A stretch of DNA of 64,000 bases from Siphonodentalium dalli (lineage: Eukaryota > Mollusca > Scaphopoda > Gadilida > Siphonodentaliidae). The stretch's first letter is position 1; the number at the start of each line of letters is the position of its first letter. A program made the position numbers and the translations under genes. The notes beneath the pieces are model-generated. The model ran no database searches. It had not been told where the DNA came from and saw nothing but the letters and a program-made list of their open reading frames with translations. Positions 11,816 to 22,200 of the stretch are shown one piece after another. Location: assembly GCA_032622095.1 (NCBI GenBank), contig CP136061.1, positions 261,736,077 to 261,800,076 on the forward strand, written 5' to 3'.

Positions 11816-12124
11816 TTGACTGGCATTTCGAATATGGACCTGCGATTCTAGAATAAGCTTTACATTTATAGTTGTGCGATTGGTAGATGCAATTCTCATT
11901 CAATCACAAGACCACAACATTCGCTAGATGTAGCGGTACATCAAAGCTTTATTTTCCAACTAATTGATTGATTGATTGATAATTTAATGAAACGAGTTAT
12001 CATGAATGTTCTGATTCCGATTACGGAATCAGAATCAGAATCTGGATTACGACGAAATAACGATTACGATCTGGTTTTTTTTTTATCGATTCTGGTCTGT
12101 TCGTTTACCGAACCAAAATGTACG
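11816..12124. other. Intergenic with simple repeats
   Basis: Holds a short GATT microsatellite near 11963 and a quasi-palindromic stretch of AGAATCAGAATC type near 12015-12045. Confidence 0.5.
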
Positions 12125-12578
12125 GAGTCCGTGCCTCCATAACTCTGACATATATATATATATACGCCAGTACCAGTAATCGTATGGTCACAGATGCAAT
12201 TTCGAAGGAAGTGCATTGACATGTTTCCAGAATGGCAGATCAAGAATTTCGAAGGTAGAGGGTTCGAACCTATGTTCAGACTGATACGCTTCCTAACTCT
12301 CGGTGAAAGGGCTTCCTTTTTAAGGATGTCCCCGTAGCCGAGGTGGTTAGGTCGTGGATAAGATCATCACAGTCTGGGCTAGAGGAGGTTGGCGCGGATT
12401 CGAACCCCGCATGGATGAAAATCGGGACCGGTTTTCAGGCTTGATTTGGTTTGGGGAACATCTCGATGTACCATTCCGATCGACACATGGCCATTTCGAA
12501 AAGAAATGAGAATTTGTTCACGCAAATATGTAGCAATGAACACTCATACTGAGTCCGTGCCTCCATAACTCTGACATA
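12125..12578 (+). mobile_element. tRNA-derived SINE flanked by 28-bp direct repeats
   Basis: The segment at about 12330-12415 has a pol III A-box-like TAGCCGAGGTGGTTAGG and a B-box-like GGATTCGAACCCC. The arms expected to pair as an acceptor stem do not, so it is a tRNA-derived head, not a tRNA gene. A second B-box-like GGTTCGAACC sits near 12260, suggesting a dimeric head. A perfect 28-bp direct repeat starting GAGTCCGTGCCTCCATAACT lies at 12125-12152 and 12551-12578 and may be the target duplication, though it is long for a SINE. Confidence 0.6.
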
Positions 12579-12599
12579 CATATAAGTTGAAATTTATCT

Positions 12600-12790
12600 C
12601 ATCGTTTGAATTTCCAACAAGTAATTAGTTGGTGTTTGTTGTTTTTAGACCAACAATATGTTTATACTTTTGGTCAAAATTTGGTCTGAAATGGCCATCA
12701 GTTGAAAATGTTCCAATCTTAGTGGGAGTTTGGTCTGGTGGAAGGGGTGCTGTTGGAAATGCAAGGTGGACATCCCCAACTGGGACCCTC
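12600..12790. repeat. GGT-family element
   Basis: Shares CAACAAGTAATTAGT and AATGGCCATCAGTTG with the copy at 11580. A GCAAGGTGGACATCCCC stretch closes it. Confidence 0.6.
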
Positions 12791-13060
12791 TAGCCACGTC
12801 CATGTTGACATGCAGTGCAATATTTTGACTAACAAACAATCGATAGCTCATATATACCCACAATATATACATGTGTATAGCTTTATATAAACACCAGCCG
12901 AGCAACACACTCACAAGAGTCCATTAGGGGGATCAATCACTTCCATACATCTTCGTATGATGAGATTTCAGAAATGTTTTATATTGACCTTCAGGGTATG
13001 TGCAAACACTCACAAACGGTGTTATATTGACTATATATATACAGCAGCGCCATGCATCCC
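12791..13060. other. Intergenic, nothing seen
   Basis: No feature recognised. Confidence 0.4.
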
Positions 13061-13064
13061 CCGG

Positions 13065-13168
13065 TCGTTAAACCTTTTCTATACTGAATACTCATTGACC
13101 AGTAGTTAACACTTGGGAAATGTTCAATAATAAGTTCGTTGAACTTATTATTTGAATATTTCCCTCAA
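13065..13168. mobile_element. TTAA-5 MITE, degraded
   Basis: Begins AAACCTTTTCTATACTGAAT and contains the family hairpin GGGAAATGTTCAATAATAAG / CTTATTATTTGAATATTTCC. The right end is lost. Confidence 0.75.
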
Positions 13169-13171
13169 ATA

Positions 13172-13360
13172 AGCGAGATCACTGAGTCGCGACCGTATTG
13201 GATTCTTCCAGCTCCGTTCCATGGTTTCAAAGATTCATCCAGCCCCGGTTCCGTGGTTTTAGTGCTACAGGTCAATGTATGGAAATGTCTACTCCAGAAC
13301 TTTGACCTGTAGCACTAAAACCACGGAACCGGGCCTGGTGGATCCAATATGGCCGCGAGT
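13172..13360. mobile_element. Foldback element with perfect 32-bp inner stem
   Basis: Arms 13244-13275 and 13302-13333 are perfect 32-bp inverted repeats (left arm begins CCCGGTTCCGTGGTTTTAGT) around a 26-nt loop. Outside them GACCGTATTGGATTC faces GGATCCAATATGGCC, so the pairing continues imperfectly over about 190 bp. Confidence 0.85.
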
Positions 13361-13373
13361 TAGTGACAGGGCG

Positions 13374-13382
13374 TATAAATAG
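13374..13382 (+). promoter_or_regulatory. TATA box candidate upstream of the lectin
   Basis: TATAAATAG in a GC-flanked context, about 590 bp before the lectin start codon. Two weaker GGCGTATAAAGG copies lie at 13573-13610 inside a 26-bp tandem duplication. Which one, if any, drives the lectin cannot be told from sequence. Confidence 0.4.
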
Positions 13383-13554
13383 GACTCTTTCTGCACTTGT
13401 ATTATCTGTCGTCTGCTTACTTTTTAACTGAAAACCTCTCCTGGTGAATAAAAAACCATTCCCATGCAGATATACTTTTATAACTGAGATGCAGCGTCCA
13501 ATAAGTATAGAAACACATCTGAATATCAATGAAGCGCTTCCGTTTTCTACATGA

Positions 13555-13625
13555 ACAAAGAACCCATTTCTTTGGCGTATAAAGGAACTATATCTTGTTG
13601 GCGTATAAAGGAACTATATCTTGTT
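13555..13625. repeat. 26-bp tandem duplication with TATA-like core
   Basis: Two units containing GGCGTATAAAGGAACTATAT. The rest of 13383-13964 shows nothing recognisable. Confidence 0.8.
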
Positions 13626-13964
13626 TGCTGCAATTAATTTACGACCAATAAACCACATAGGATATCTCCCCGTCTCAAGAACGGACGTAGCGATACATCG
13701 GAAGTCTCCCAAACGGAAAGCGTGGGTTCCGAACGTGAGGTTTCCAAAGTCTAAGCGTGTATGTCGATATGTTGTCGTTCCATGACGTCACATACATGAC
13801 AAAGATATGACAGGCCAACATCTTTTTTATCCCCATATTTGAATAGATTTGTACACTGACTCTGTGGTTGTTCTGACTTCCATTTAACACGACATGTCGC
13901 ATTGTTGAAATTAGGATACATTCTGTGAATCAGCTACTATTATATCATACATGTACGCATTAAT

Positions 13965-14675
13965 ATGATTCATGGCTGCCATGTTACACTGATCATATAC
14001 GCTTCATTACTTTTTTTCCGAATTAATTTAGCAAGTGTGGACAAGGTTCTGATCGTTGAGACAGAAAAATTATATTCGGTGTCGAAAACTGTGCATATAT
14101 CAAAGTTCATGTTCTATAGAGTATTCTTCAAGAACAACGTGTGTTTGCTGATTAGCAACCCGTTCAGTCGTCATGGAGAATTTGTTCATAAAAACGTAAG
14201 TCAAGAGAGCGCATGCGCCAACTTCTGCGACGAGGAGGAGCTGTGTATACCCACCGGCGAAGCAAGATACAAATATGAGACCATTCCTGTCGTTAACACA
14301 ATTGGTCTTAAGAAATTCTATATCTCAAATGTTTCAGTGAATTTCAACATCGCACATCCGTCTTGCGCGGATCAAGGGGGGCAACTCTTCGTTGTTGAAC
14401 ATCGGAATCAATGGCAGACGATAACCGACCTCATTTATGCAGACTCCACTCTGACCGGACTGATGGGTTTCTGGGTGAACGGAAATGATCAACGATTCGC
14501 AAATCGCTGGGTAACAATATCTGGGATTATGTTACCTCACGAGTATTGGGCAGAGGGTGAACCGTCGGGAGGGAATGAAAACTGCTTGGAGCTGTTCCGA
14601 AACTTCGGCTATCGAATGAACGACCAATTCTGCACGGGTAGTAGGGGGTATATTTGTGAATGGCAACTGTTCTGA
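13965..14675 (+). CDS. Secreted C-type lectin-domain protein, single exon
   Basis: A 236-residue protein for the secretory pathway. The hydrophobic N-terminus (about 1-25, LIIYASLLFF) is a signal peptide or anchor. Residues ~50-95 have a cysteine pattern (C60, C84, C88, C94) reminiscent of half a PAN/apple module; this is tentative. The C-type lectin-like fold spans about 117-234, with the canonical four cysteines C134, C207, C223 and C231 and the FWVNGNDQ, YWAEGEPSGGNENC and YICEW landmarks. The sugar/calcium motif reads EPS (199-201) instead of EPN, and MND (218-220) instead of WND, so E199, N219 and D220 remain but ligand preference may be altered. Sequons lie at N78 and N122. The stop codon sits in the first unit of a 41-bp repeat. 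No intron is needed, which is unusual for this family. A recognition or immune role is inference. Confidence 0.9.
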   Translation: MIHGCHVTLIIYASLLFFRINLASVDKVLIVETEKLYSVSKTVHISKFMFYRVFFKNNVCLLISNPFSRHGEFVHKNVSQESACANFCDEEELCIPTGEARYKYETIPVVNTIGLKKFYISNVSVNFNIAHPSCADQGGQLFVVEHRNQWQTITDLIYADSTLTGLMGFWVNGNDQRFANRWVTISGIMLPHEYWAEGEPSGGNENCLELFRNFGYRMNDQFCTGSRGYICEWQLF

Positions 14676-14796
14676 CTCATGCGATACCATCGGCTAGGTG
14701 CCGTATAGTGTTCTGACTCATGCGATACCATCGGCTAGGTGCCGTATAGTGTTCTGACTCATGCGATACCATCGGCTAGGTGCCGTATAGTGTTCT
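14668..14796. repeat. 41-bp tandem repeat over the lectin stop codon, 3 units
   Basis: Three units beginning TGTTCTGACTCATGCGATAC. Unit 1 contains the last sense codon (TTC) and the TGA of the lectin, so units 2 and 3 are copies of the gene's 3' edge. Confidence 0.95.
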
Positions 14797-15760
14797 AAGT
14801 CTATTTTGTGGCAAACTGCGGTATTTGTATCGTTCTATTCGGGATTTCATGTCCGAGATCGTGTCTTACAGTATATTAAATTCGAATGAGAGGCTATATG
14901 GAAATATGTTCGATCTCCAAAACTCATCTTTTTTTGTCATTGATATATATAATTATATTGTTCCTTTTCCACTGTGGACCAATGAATTGATTGCACCCCA
15001 ATTTTCGGAGGACTATTTTAATCAGCCGTGCCCGTCCATGCGTCGAACCGTCAGTCCGTGCGGCCGTCCCACTCCTAACTGTTCGGACGTTAACTCCAGT
15101 TCAAATTTTCCGATCGAAACGAAACTTGGTACGAGGAATAACCCCATCACATTATTGAGGTCAAGTTCGATTTTGGTCACGGTCCGATAAATTTTGATGA
15201 AGTTATGCAACTTTTTTTCTAAGTTTTGGAGTTGTCTGGGTGACAATTTGAGCAATATTCACCAGGATTTCTTGAAATTTGGAACGTGGTTCACCGTTGA
15301 GAAGACACAGGCTACGTTCGAATTTGGTCACGGTTCGATGATTTTTGACGGAGTTTTGCAACTTGTGCTCCTTTTTTTCGACTTAGACATCATTTTTTTA
15401 GGGGTTGTCCGTATGATAACTTGGGAAATATTCAACAGAATTTCTCGATATTCGCTATGTGGTTCACATTTGAGAAGACACATGCAGGCCAAATTGTTTT
15501 GTTTTTTCATGGTCCGATTATATTTATAGGAGCTTTGGCCCTTTTTCAATTTAAAATCTTAATTTTTGGGTTGTCCAGATGATAAATTTATCAATATTCA
15601 CCCGAATATCTTGATTTTTGGAATGTTGTTCACATTTGAGAACACGTAGGTCATCGTCAAGTTGGCCCACATTTTGTTTACTGTCACTTCTTGTGTCTTT
15701 TTAAAAAAAGCCGACGTCCAAAAAAAAAGCCACCTCATTTCGGGGCGGGCGTGGGGTCTG
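14797..15760. repeat. Dispersed repeat, diverged tandem blocks
   Basis: Blocks with 'cacggt(c/t)cgat' and 'gtttgcaactt'-like text plus 'gttgtccgtatgataac' recur about every 180-200 bp from 15020 on. A 136-codon plus-strand open frame at 14780-15190 falls partly in this repeat and has no domain. Confidence 0.5.
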
Positions 15761-16570
15761 CGACCTTTTGTTATGCCCCCGACTTGAAGTCGGCGGGTAT
15801 ATAGTCGACGTCTCCGTCCGTCCGTACGTCCGTCCGTCCGTACGTCCGTACAAACATTTTGCACTATTGTTCAGCAACCGCTGGGCAGATTTAGCTGATA
15901 TTTGGTATGGTGATAGAGCAGCATGGGGGAACAGCTACATGCATAGCGCGGGTTTCGTTCACCCATTTTCACCAGAGTAATGGCCCTTTTTTTACTTAGA
16001 AAATTCAATTTTGTCCGTCCGTACAAACATTTTGCATTATTGTTCAGCAACTGCTGGGCAGATTTAGCTGATATTTGGTATGGTGATAGAGCAGCATAGG
16101 GGAACAGCTACATGCATAGCGCGGGTTTCGTCAACCCATTTTTACCAGAGTTATGGCCCTTTTTTTTACTTAGAAAATTCAATTTTTCTCTTGTTTTTTG
16201 GGGTTTCCAGATGATAGCATGAGCTTTGGTGGTACGATTGCAAATCCCGTATTTTTGTGGATCAGTTATATGAAAATACATATCAAGTGCGAATTTGGGT
16301 ATGATCTGATGATTTTTGCCAGAGTTATGGCCCTTTTTTCAACTTAGAAAATTTTAATTTTCGCTTGTTTTTGGGTTTCCGGATCGCTTGTTTTGTGGTT
16401 TTTAGTCAACATTTCTGTACGAACTTCTTTTGGAATGGTCATATAGACCTCCTCGGATATCCGCAGTTTCGTCAATTCTTAATCCAAATTGCTACGGTCG
16501 GGGGCAAATGCCACGCGACAGCGTACCTCTTGTTTAATTTGTACCACATGATGAAATACATTTTAGTGTT
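15761..16570. repeat. CCGTCCGTCC-type dispersed repeat
   Basis: Starts with a GACTTGAAGTCGGCGGGTAT stem and a CGTCCGTCCGTACGTCC run. Two ~170-bp units follow (about 15845-16015 and 16018-16190), each with TTGTTCAGCAAC and GGTATGGTGATAGAGCAGCA. Diverged units ending 'tatggccctttttt' continue to about 16345. Similar repeats are common in mollusc genomes; no ORF is evident. Confidence 0.65.
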
Positions 16571-17206
16571 ATAATGTTGTATCTTTAACCTTCAAAAATA
16601 AGCAATGGAAACCGAAATTGGCTAGGTGCCAGCGAAGCTAGTGACTGGCTGGAAGAGTGCATGCTTTCTTTCTCCAAGATGTGAAAATCTTATTTTTGGG
16701 GGAACTCTTGTGCTAAAATAACACAGAAAATAGCGTACGCGAGAGGTGGGATTTTTTTTATTTGTATATGATTGAAAAACTCATAAACTATTTTTCGGAA
16801 AACCCTAAAATCTTCAGAAAATTGTTTCTATCACTGAACATGTTTAGCGAGCAGAATACTGACATTTAAAGGATTTCACCGGTGTGTTGATGTCCGCTAC
16901 TCCACTGATCACATTGCCGAAAAGATTTTTGTGATCGGCCGCCTGTAACTGAAGTTATGGCGATTCATACGATTGAATATTACATTATGGATTATGCAGT
17001 CCGACTCGTTCATCTTCCTTCATGTGGCGTCACATGGGGGACTACTAGCGACACACCGTGTCAAACTTGAAAGGCTGTCGCAATTGGCTTTTATCTACCG
17101 ATTGTTTATAAACGGCTGGAACCTCGGAACTGAAAATTTATACATATGGGTAATTTGACCCGGGGATATTATTAGATAGGTCATGTTGACATCAGATGTA
17201 CACAGG
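16571..17206. other. Intergenic, nothing seen
   Basis: No coding or repeat signal recognised. Confidence 0.4.
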
Positions 17207-17405
17207 TGTAATCCTTTAAATCCAGGGGGGGGGTCGGGGAAAATTTCCAGGCACGTATGATCATTTTTATGTTTTCGGGCCTCGGGGGACCCACCTACCC
17301 AATTTTTTCCGTTTCCGGCCTTTTTTTCCAGGCAATTTTGGACACCCACCCTTTTTTTTCCGTTTCAGGAATTTTTTTCCGGTCAGTTTTGGACACCCAC
17401 CCCCC
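17207..17405. repeat. Repeat with CCAGGCACGTATGATC, copy 1
   Basis: Contains CCAGGCACGTATGATC, a CGGGCCTCGGGGGACCCACC stretch and a G/C-rich homopolymer. An inverted partner lies at 18440-18535 (CATACGTGCCTGG with a C13 run). Confidence 0.6.
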
Positions 17406-18439
17406 TAAATTTGAGAAAATTATCAATTGACCAACCAAATAGCTGATTATCCCTGATTATCATAGTTTATTGCGCGAGATTTTAATAGAACAGTGCATAA
17501 TGAAGATAACGATACTATTTGAATTTATCATATAAGTGTCATTAATCAAGAAATGTGTCAACATAATCACATTTCTAGGGATAGGCAGAGTACCAAAGTT
17601 TTTATTAAAATATTTATTTTATTTATTCATTTTCATAATATATAGTCACGTGATCTAGTCACATAATCACATTTGAGTATTCTACAGGCTACATGGTACA
17701 ACACATTTCAGATTATTTGATATTTTGATATTTGCTATGTGATATATAGCTTGACCAAATTGTTTATCAAAACATGTGGAAATACAACTGTTCATCCCAG
17801 TTCATCCCAGTTTGAAGAATAATGCTAATACCAAACATAACCATGATATACCAATGGCAGGCTGGTAGCCACTGCCTGAAGTAATAGGCTTCGTAATAAT
17901 TGGGAATAAAATATGGATGGATAGCCCAATCTCACTTCTTTTTTGCAGACGATATCAGTGACGATAAAATCTTTGTTACTGTGATTAACATTGCAAGCTG
18001 ATCCACATTAACTTGGAAAACAATTTGAAATTGTTCAAGCTGGCCCGGCTGGCCTTCAATTTATATGTTAAGATTTTATGTTTTACGTTGTCAAGAGTCT
18101 ATTTTATTCCATTATTTATTATGTCTTTATTTCCATGTCACATATGGTCAAGTGTGCTTTCATTTTATCACTTATTTTCAGCTGAGTTCTGCATAGTTAT
18201 TCTTATTTTGTTGTATCAGTAGATGGAACCCTGATTAAATTTTATTTTTCCAAAAGCGCAGTTTCTTTTTCTATCAAGTTGAATTGGGTTATTGTTGGCC
18301 ATTGTGCAACTGATCCAACTTCTGGTAACCTCTATATATAGTATAGCATTGCTATTAACTATATATGACCTGTTTCTGTTCAAAACACATCAAAATAAGA
18401 CTCAATAGTAGAAATGGAAAAGAAATTTGGCACATGGAA
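17406..18439. other. Intergenic, nothing seen
   Basis: AT-rich, with no recognised gene or element between the two inverted repeat copies. Confidence 0.4.
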
Positions 18440-18535
18440 ATAACTGCTTTTCGGACCCGAGAGACACCCACCCACCCCATCATACGTGCCTGGAAAAAAA
18501 ATTCCGACCGCCCCCCCCCCCCTGTTAAATCAAGA
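18440..18535. repeat. Repeat with CATACGTGCCTGG, copy 2 (inverted)
   Basis: Inverted relative to 17207-17300. The two copies could bound one larger decayed element of about 1.3 kb. Confidence 0.5.
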
Positions 18536-19013
18536 AAATTCAAACTTAATAGTTTTACAACATACGACAAATATAAGGAACATCTATATCAAACCCGTTT
18601 GTCAAATTTTCAAATAAAACAAAAATATAGGACATAGAATAAAAAATTCGACGTTACTTATTACACTACGGCTCAAATGTAATAACTGACACAGTAATCA
18701 CAGACAGGAACGTGGATATACTAGAATAGAGGGACTTTGTGGTATCAAATTTCCAACTTCACCTCTTGAGGTCCAAAATAATTTGCACTCCTGTTCGTTT
18801 GTTTATGTATAGTTTATGTCACATTTTGTTTGGATTTTGTTCATGTTGTGACTGGAGTACCATGAATACATAAAATGGTTTTATACATATGTTGTGCTTT
18901 ATGTTTAAATCAGACCCAAATAAAAAGACTCGATGAATGTATAAATAAAATTGTTTAGAGCTCTCAGTGTTGAATACATCTTTCACTAATCTACCTTGAT
19001 ACATGTATACGTG
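18536..19013. other. Intergenic, nothing seen
   Basis: No feature recognised. Confidence 0.4.
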
Positions 19014-19183
19014 TTTGACCCTTTCTATATGTAATGGATTCTCCCACTAAGTTATAAAATTATACAATGAAACGGTATAGTATTCATTTAGAGGTGTTCA
19101 GCTTTGTCATTTGTTGAACTTATTATCTGAACATTTCCTAAGGAAACTACTCGTCAATGAGTATTTAGTATAGATAGGACCAA
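19014..19183. mobile_element. TTAA-5 MITE, degraded
   Basis: Ends resemble GACCCTTTCTATAT and TTTAGTATAGATAGGA. The half stem GAACTTATTATCTGAACATT is clear. Confidence 0.7.
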
Positions 19184-19193
19184 CACCTCCATT

Positions 19194-19425
19194 GTAACCC
19201 TTTCATGACTGGAGCTTTCTGAAATTTCGTCAAAAACCCAATGCCATTGCATTCTCTTGGCATATATAATGCCAAACAATATTTGCCTTGACCGTGTAAG
19301 CCGTGCATTCTCTTATATATTCGAGGCTCCTTGTGTGAGGCTCGCACATATAAGAGAATGCTAAGGCACATGCAGGATATTTAAGGCTGCACCAGCTCAA
19401 CCCCAGTCATGAACCTCAGTGTTAA
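19194..19425. mobile_element. TTAA-2 MITE
   Basis: Left TGTAACCCTTTCATGACTGG, right CCCCAGTCATGAACC; the TTAA sites are decayed. It keeps a rearranged hairpin and the GGCTGCACCAGC segment shared with 44605-44921. Confidence 0.75.
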
Positions 19426-19955
19426 ACCCATTTCTCAGTCATCGGCAGCCATTTCTATTTAACACGTGTTTCTTTTTTAAATACTGGAAATGGGCGCAAG
19501 TTTATGTTCGAAATTGGCCATAGACAGAGATTGAGTCGACAGTGTGGCTACCCGCATGTGCATCATGTTACCCGTCAACGCGCATAAATATTGCCTCAAA
19601 CTATAATTAGAGTAACAACCCATATTTTAGCGAATGATGGGTTTTTTGGTGTTACATATAGTATTACCCACCCGGCTTGCCGTTCCTTGTTGCCGTCTGC
19701 TTTCCAGCTGTGTGCGAACAAAGACGTTTTTCTTTGAATTTGACAAGAAATCTCAATAGGTTTTCGCTGATTGTTGACGTATGTCACCAACGAGGCTCGG
19801 GGCGACGGGTGTCGACATGAGTTGTCGTTCGTAGATTCAATAGGGGCTCTTTCTGGAAACAATTCTAAAGAGTTAATTGGCGTTTCGTGACATTTCGACT
19901 CATTCGCAGTCTGGTAATGTAACACCGAAGCGCGGAAGTCATCATTTATATTACT
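19426..19955. other. Intergenic, nothing firm
   Basis: A 142-codon minus-strand open frame (19596-20024) shows no domain and runs into the duplicated 90-bp block, so it is not called. Confidence 0.45.
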
Positions 19956-20045
19956 CGAGACGACAGCATCCGTTCGTGGATGTATCCAAACTGCAAGACA
20001 GGGTTCAGTCCTGTTCATCTTCAAAAAAAGTTTGTGTTCATATGC
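19956..20045. repeat. 90-bp block, copy 1
   Basis: Begins GAGACGACAGCATCC and ends TTTGTGTTCATATGC; the second copy is at 22111-22200. Copy 1 stops exactly at the left end of TTAA-6. Confidence 0.85.
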
Positions 20046-21635
20046 TTAAAGGTACTCAACCCGATAAAACTCCTCTCAATTACTATTTCAATGGCTTCGG
20101 GGGTCAAAAATATTTGATTCGAGTCGAGGAAGTCACCCATCAAAGCTCAGATTTGTTAGATATCGATTTTAGAAATCTATTATTTTTCATTATCGGGAAT
20201 ACTATCTGGCCCAGAACTCAGTCAAAATTGCATTAAAATTACCACTTGATTTTAGAGTTATTCATCCTTGTCTGTTTGAATAGATTTGGAGTACACATCC
20301 AGAGCAGATTACGGCAGTTATTGGTACCAGTGTTCGCGCTGTCGGTAGCCAAATTAGCCAATGGCTAATATTTTTCGAATTTGGCTAATAAAAATTTCAT
20401 TTGGCTAAACTTTTGGCTAAACTTTTTTTGAACCCAAATGGAGACTGATAGCATGGAGCCAGAAAGCTAATTAATAAAAGCGCTCAATAGATCGACATTC
20501 AAGACGAAGTTAGGTGACGATCGAACGTATTTCATTATTGTTGTACTTATGAAATATCGTACAAAGGGAAACCCGATCGACAACTATCAACCAAGCGATC
20601 ATAAAGTGATATGCAATCATCTTTAGTTTTCACAAGACGGACAAACAAAGACGCATGGACATTAAACCGACCGTGGTTGAATTATGACAATGTGAAGAAA
20701 GCAATGTTTTGTAAAGTGCATTGACGCCGGTATATAAGCAATTTGTTCGTAACATGTGCAGGCTGTTTTAATCTGGAGAAAGATTACGTCACTCTGCACG
20801 AAGCAGCAAAAGGTCATTATTAATTTTTACATTTAATCCCCTAATCCCCCAGTCAGCCCATTGTCTGTCTGGTCACTCACGGCGCGCCTGCACAATGCAT
20901 GTTTATGATGACATTGTATTTATGACGGTCGAGGTTTATGAGCACCAAGTGTAAGACAATAGCTTAATCAGCCAAATGTGAATCACGACAGATATTTTGT
21001 GGCTATTTGTCGTCAATACCGATACAGTCAAAATAATATGCATGCTTTTATGAGATATTGTAATTTGATAATGGCGTAACAATATTAAGTTATTAGTTTC
21101 CAGATGTCACTTAGATATTTTCGCAAGGATAACTATTTAATGATTTAAAAATAGATATTGATATAAAACAAAAAAATAATCACATTAAGAAGGACAATAC
21201 CGGGTCACCCCCCCCCCCCCCCCAAATCACTCTTTCACATAAAGATTAATAAATTTTTAATAAATGATATATATAAAAATACTTGTAGTTCATCAAAATT
21301 ATTTAAACTATTGTGTATTTTACCTTTGTCTGTTAGATTTTACGTTTTAGTCATTAATTGTGAACCGACCAGAAAACGATGATTTAATTTGGCCAAAGTT
21401 GTTTTTAATTTGGCCAAAAAACATTTGGCTAAAGTTTTTTTCATCTCGAGAACATAACAAATTTGAAAAATCAATATCTAATAACTCTGAGCTTTGTTTG
21501 ATGGGTTCCTCGACTCGAATCAAATATTTTTTACCCCCAAAGCCAAAGAAATAGTAATATAGGACCCTCTGATCGGATTGTTGTTGTTGGAATCTGTTGA
21601 GATGGGGACCCTCTTTACGGGTTGAGTACCTTTAA
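20046..21635. mobile_element. TTAA-6 element, long copy (1.59 kb)
   Basis: TTAA-bounded, with inverted ends AAAGGTACTCAACCCG and CGGGTTGAGTACCTTT. Inner inverted segments (GATTCGAGTCGAGGA and its inverse near 21510) extend the fold-back over about 200 bp on each side. The ~1-kb core holds repeated 'ttggctaa' text at both ends and a C14 run, but no transposase frame that I can find. It is longer than the ~450-bp copies at 23864 and 36845. Confidence 0.85.
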
Positions 21636-21661
21636 TATGGTCAGCGACTTAAGACGGCAGC

Positions 21662-22112
21662 AAGCCTGGATTTAGTGAGCCTGTCATTTGCAAAATGGGG
21701 TGCCCAGAGGGTGAATTTAGTGACGCTATCCCGATTGGGGGCTAGCATCACTAAATTCACCCTCTAGGGACCTCATTCTGCTTAGGCCTCATCTTCTCCG
21801 GAAAGTTTATTTATAATCAAATTTATATAGAAACTTCTTCACATCATAGATTCTATTTCTTGTTTTGTTTAGTTTCTCTATATGTCTTATTATAGCATAA
21901 TAGAGGTACCCAATGGGTGTACATCACAATATTCAGCATTTGAGAACTTCAATCTGAGTATTTGTCTCCCATGGCAGATGAGGCCATGCAGAATGAGGTT
22001 CCCAGAGGGGGGTGAATTTAGTTATGCTAGCCCGCTATGCGGGTTAGCGTCACTAAATTCACCCTCTGTGGACCTTATTATGCAAATGACAGACACACTA
22101 AACTCAGACTTG
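21662..22112. mobile_element. FB-9 foldback element
   Basis: Ends AAGCCTGGATTTAGTGAG and CACTAAACTCAGACTTG. Each end carries its own hairpin around GAGGGTGAATTTAG. It is flanked by AGACGGCAGC (left) and AGACGACAGC (right), a probable 9-10 bp target duplication with one mismatch. Confidence 0.85.
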
Positions 22113-22200
22113 AGACGACAGCATCCATTCGTGGGTGTATCCAAACTGCAAGACAGAGTATAGTACTCTTCATCTTCAAAAAAAGTTTGTGTTCATATGC
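22111..22200. repeat. 90-bp block, copy 2
   Basis: Same block as 19956-20045, with a few substitutions. It runs from the right flank of FB-9 to the point where the retroelement reading frame becomes recognisable. Confidence 0.85.

Noticed and set aside
12325-12420. Possible tRNA gene (A and B boxes)
   Set aside because: The acceptor-stem halves do not pair and the spacing is irregular, so it is a SINE head.
14780-15190. 136-codon plus-strand frame after the lectin
   Set aside because: Lies partly in a dispersed repeat and shows no domain or codon bias.
19596-20024. 142-codon minus-strand frame
   Set aside because: No domain; its N-terminal part is the reverse of the duplicated 90-bp block.
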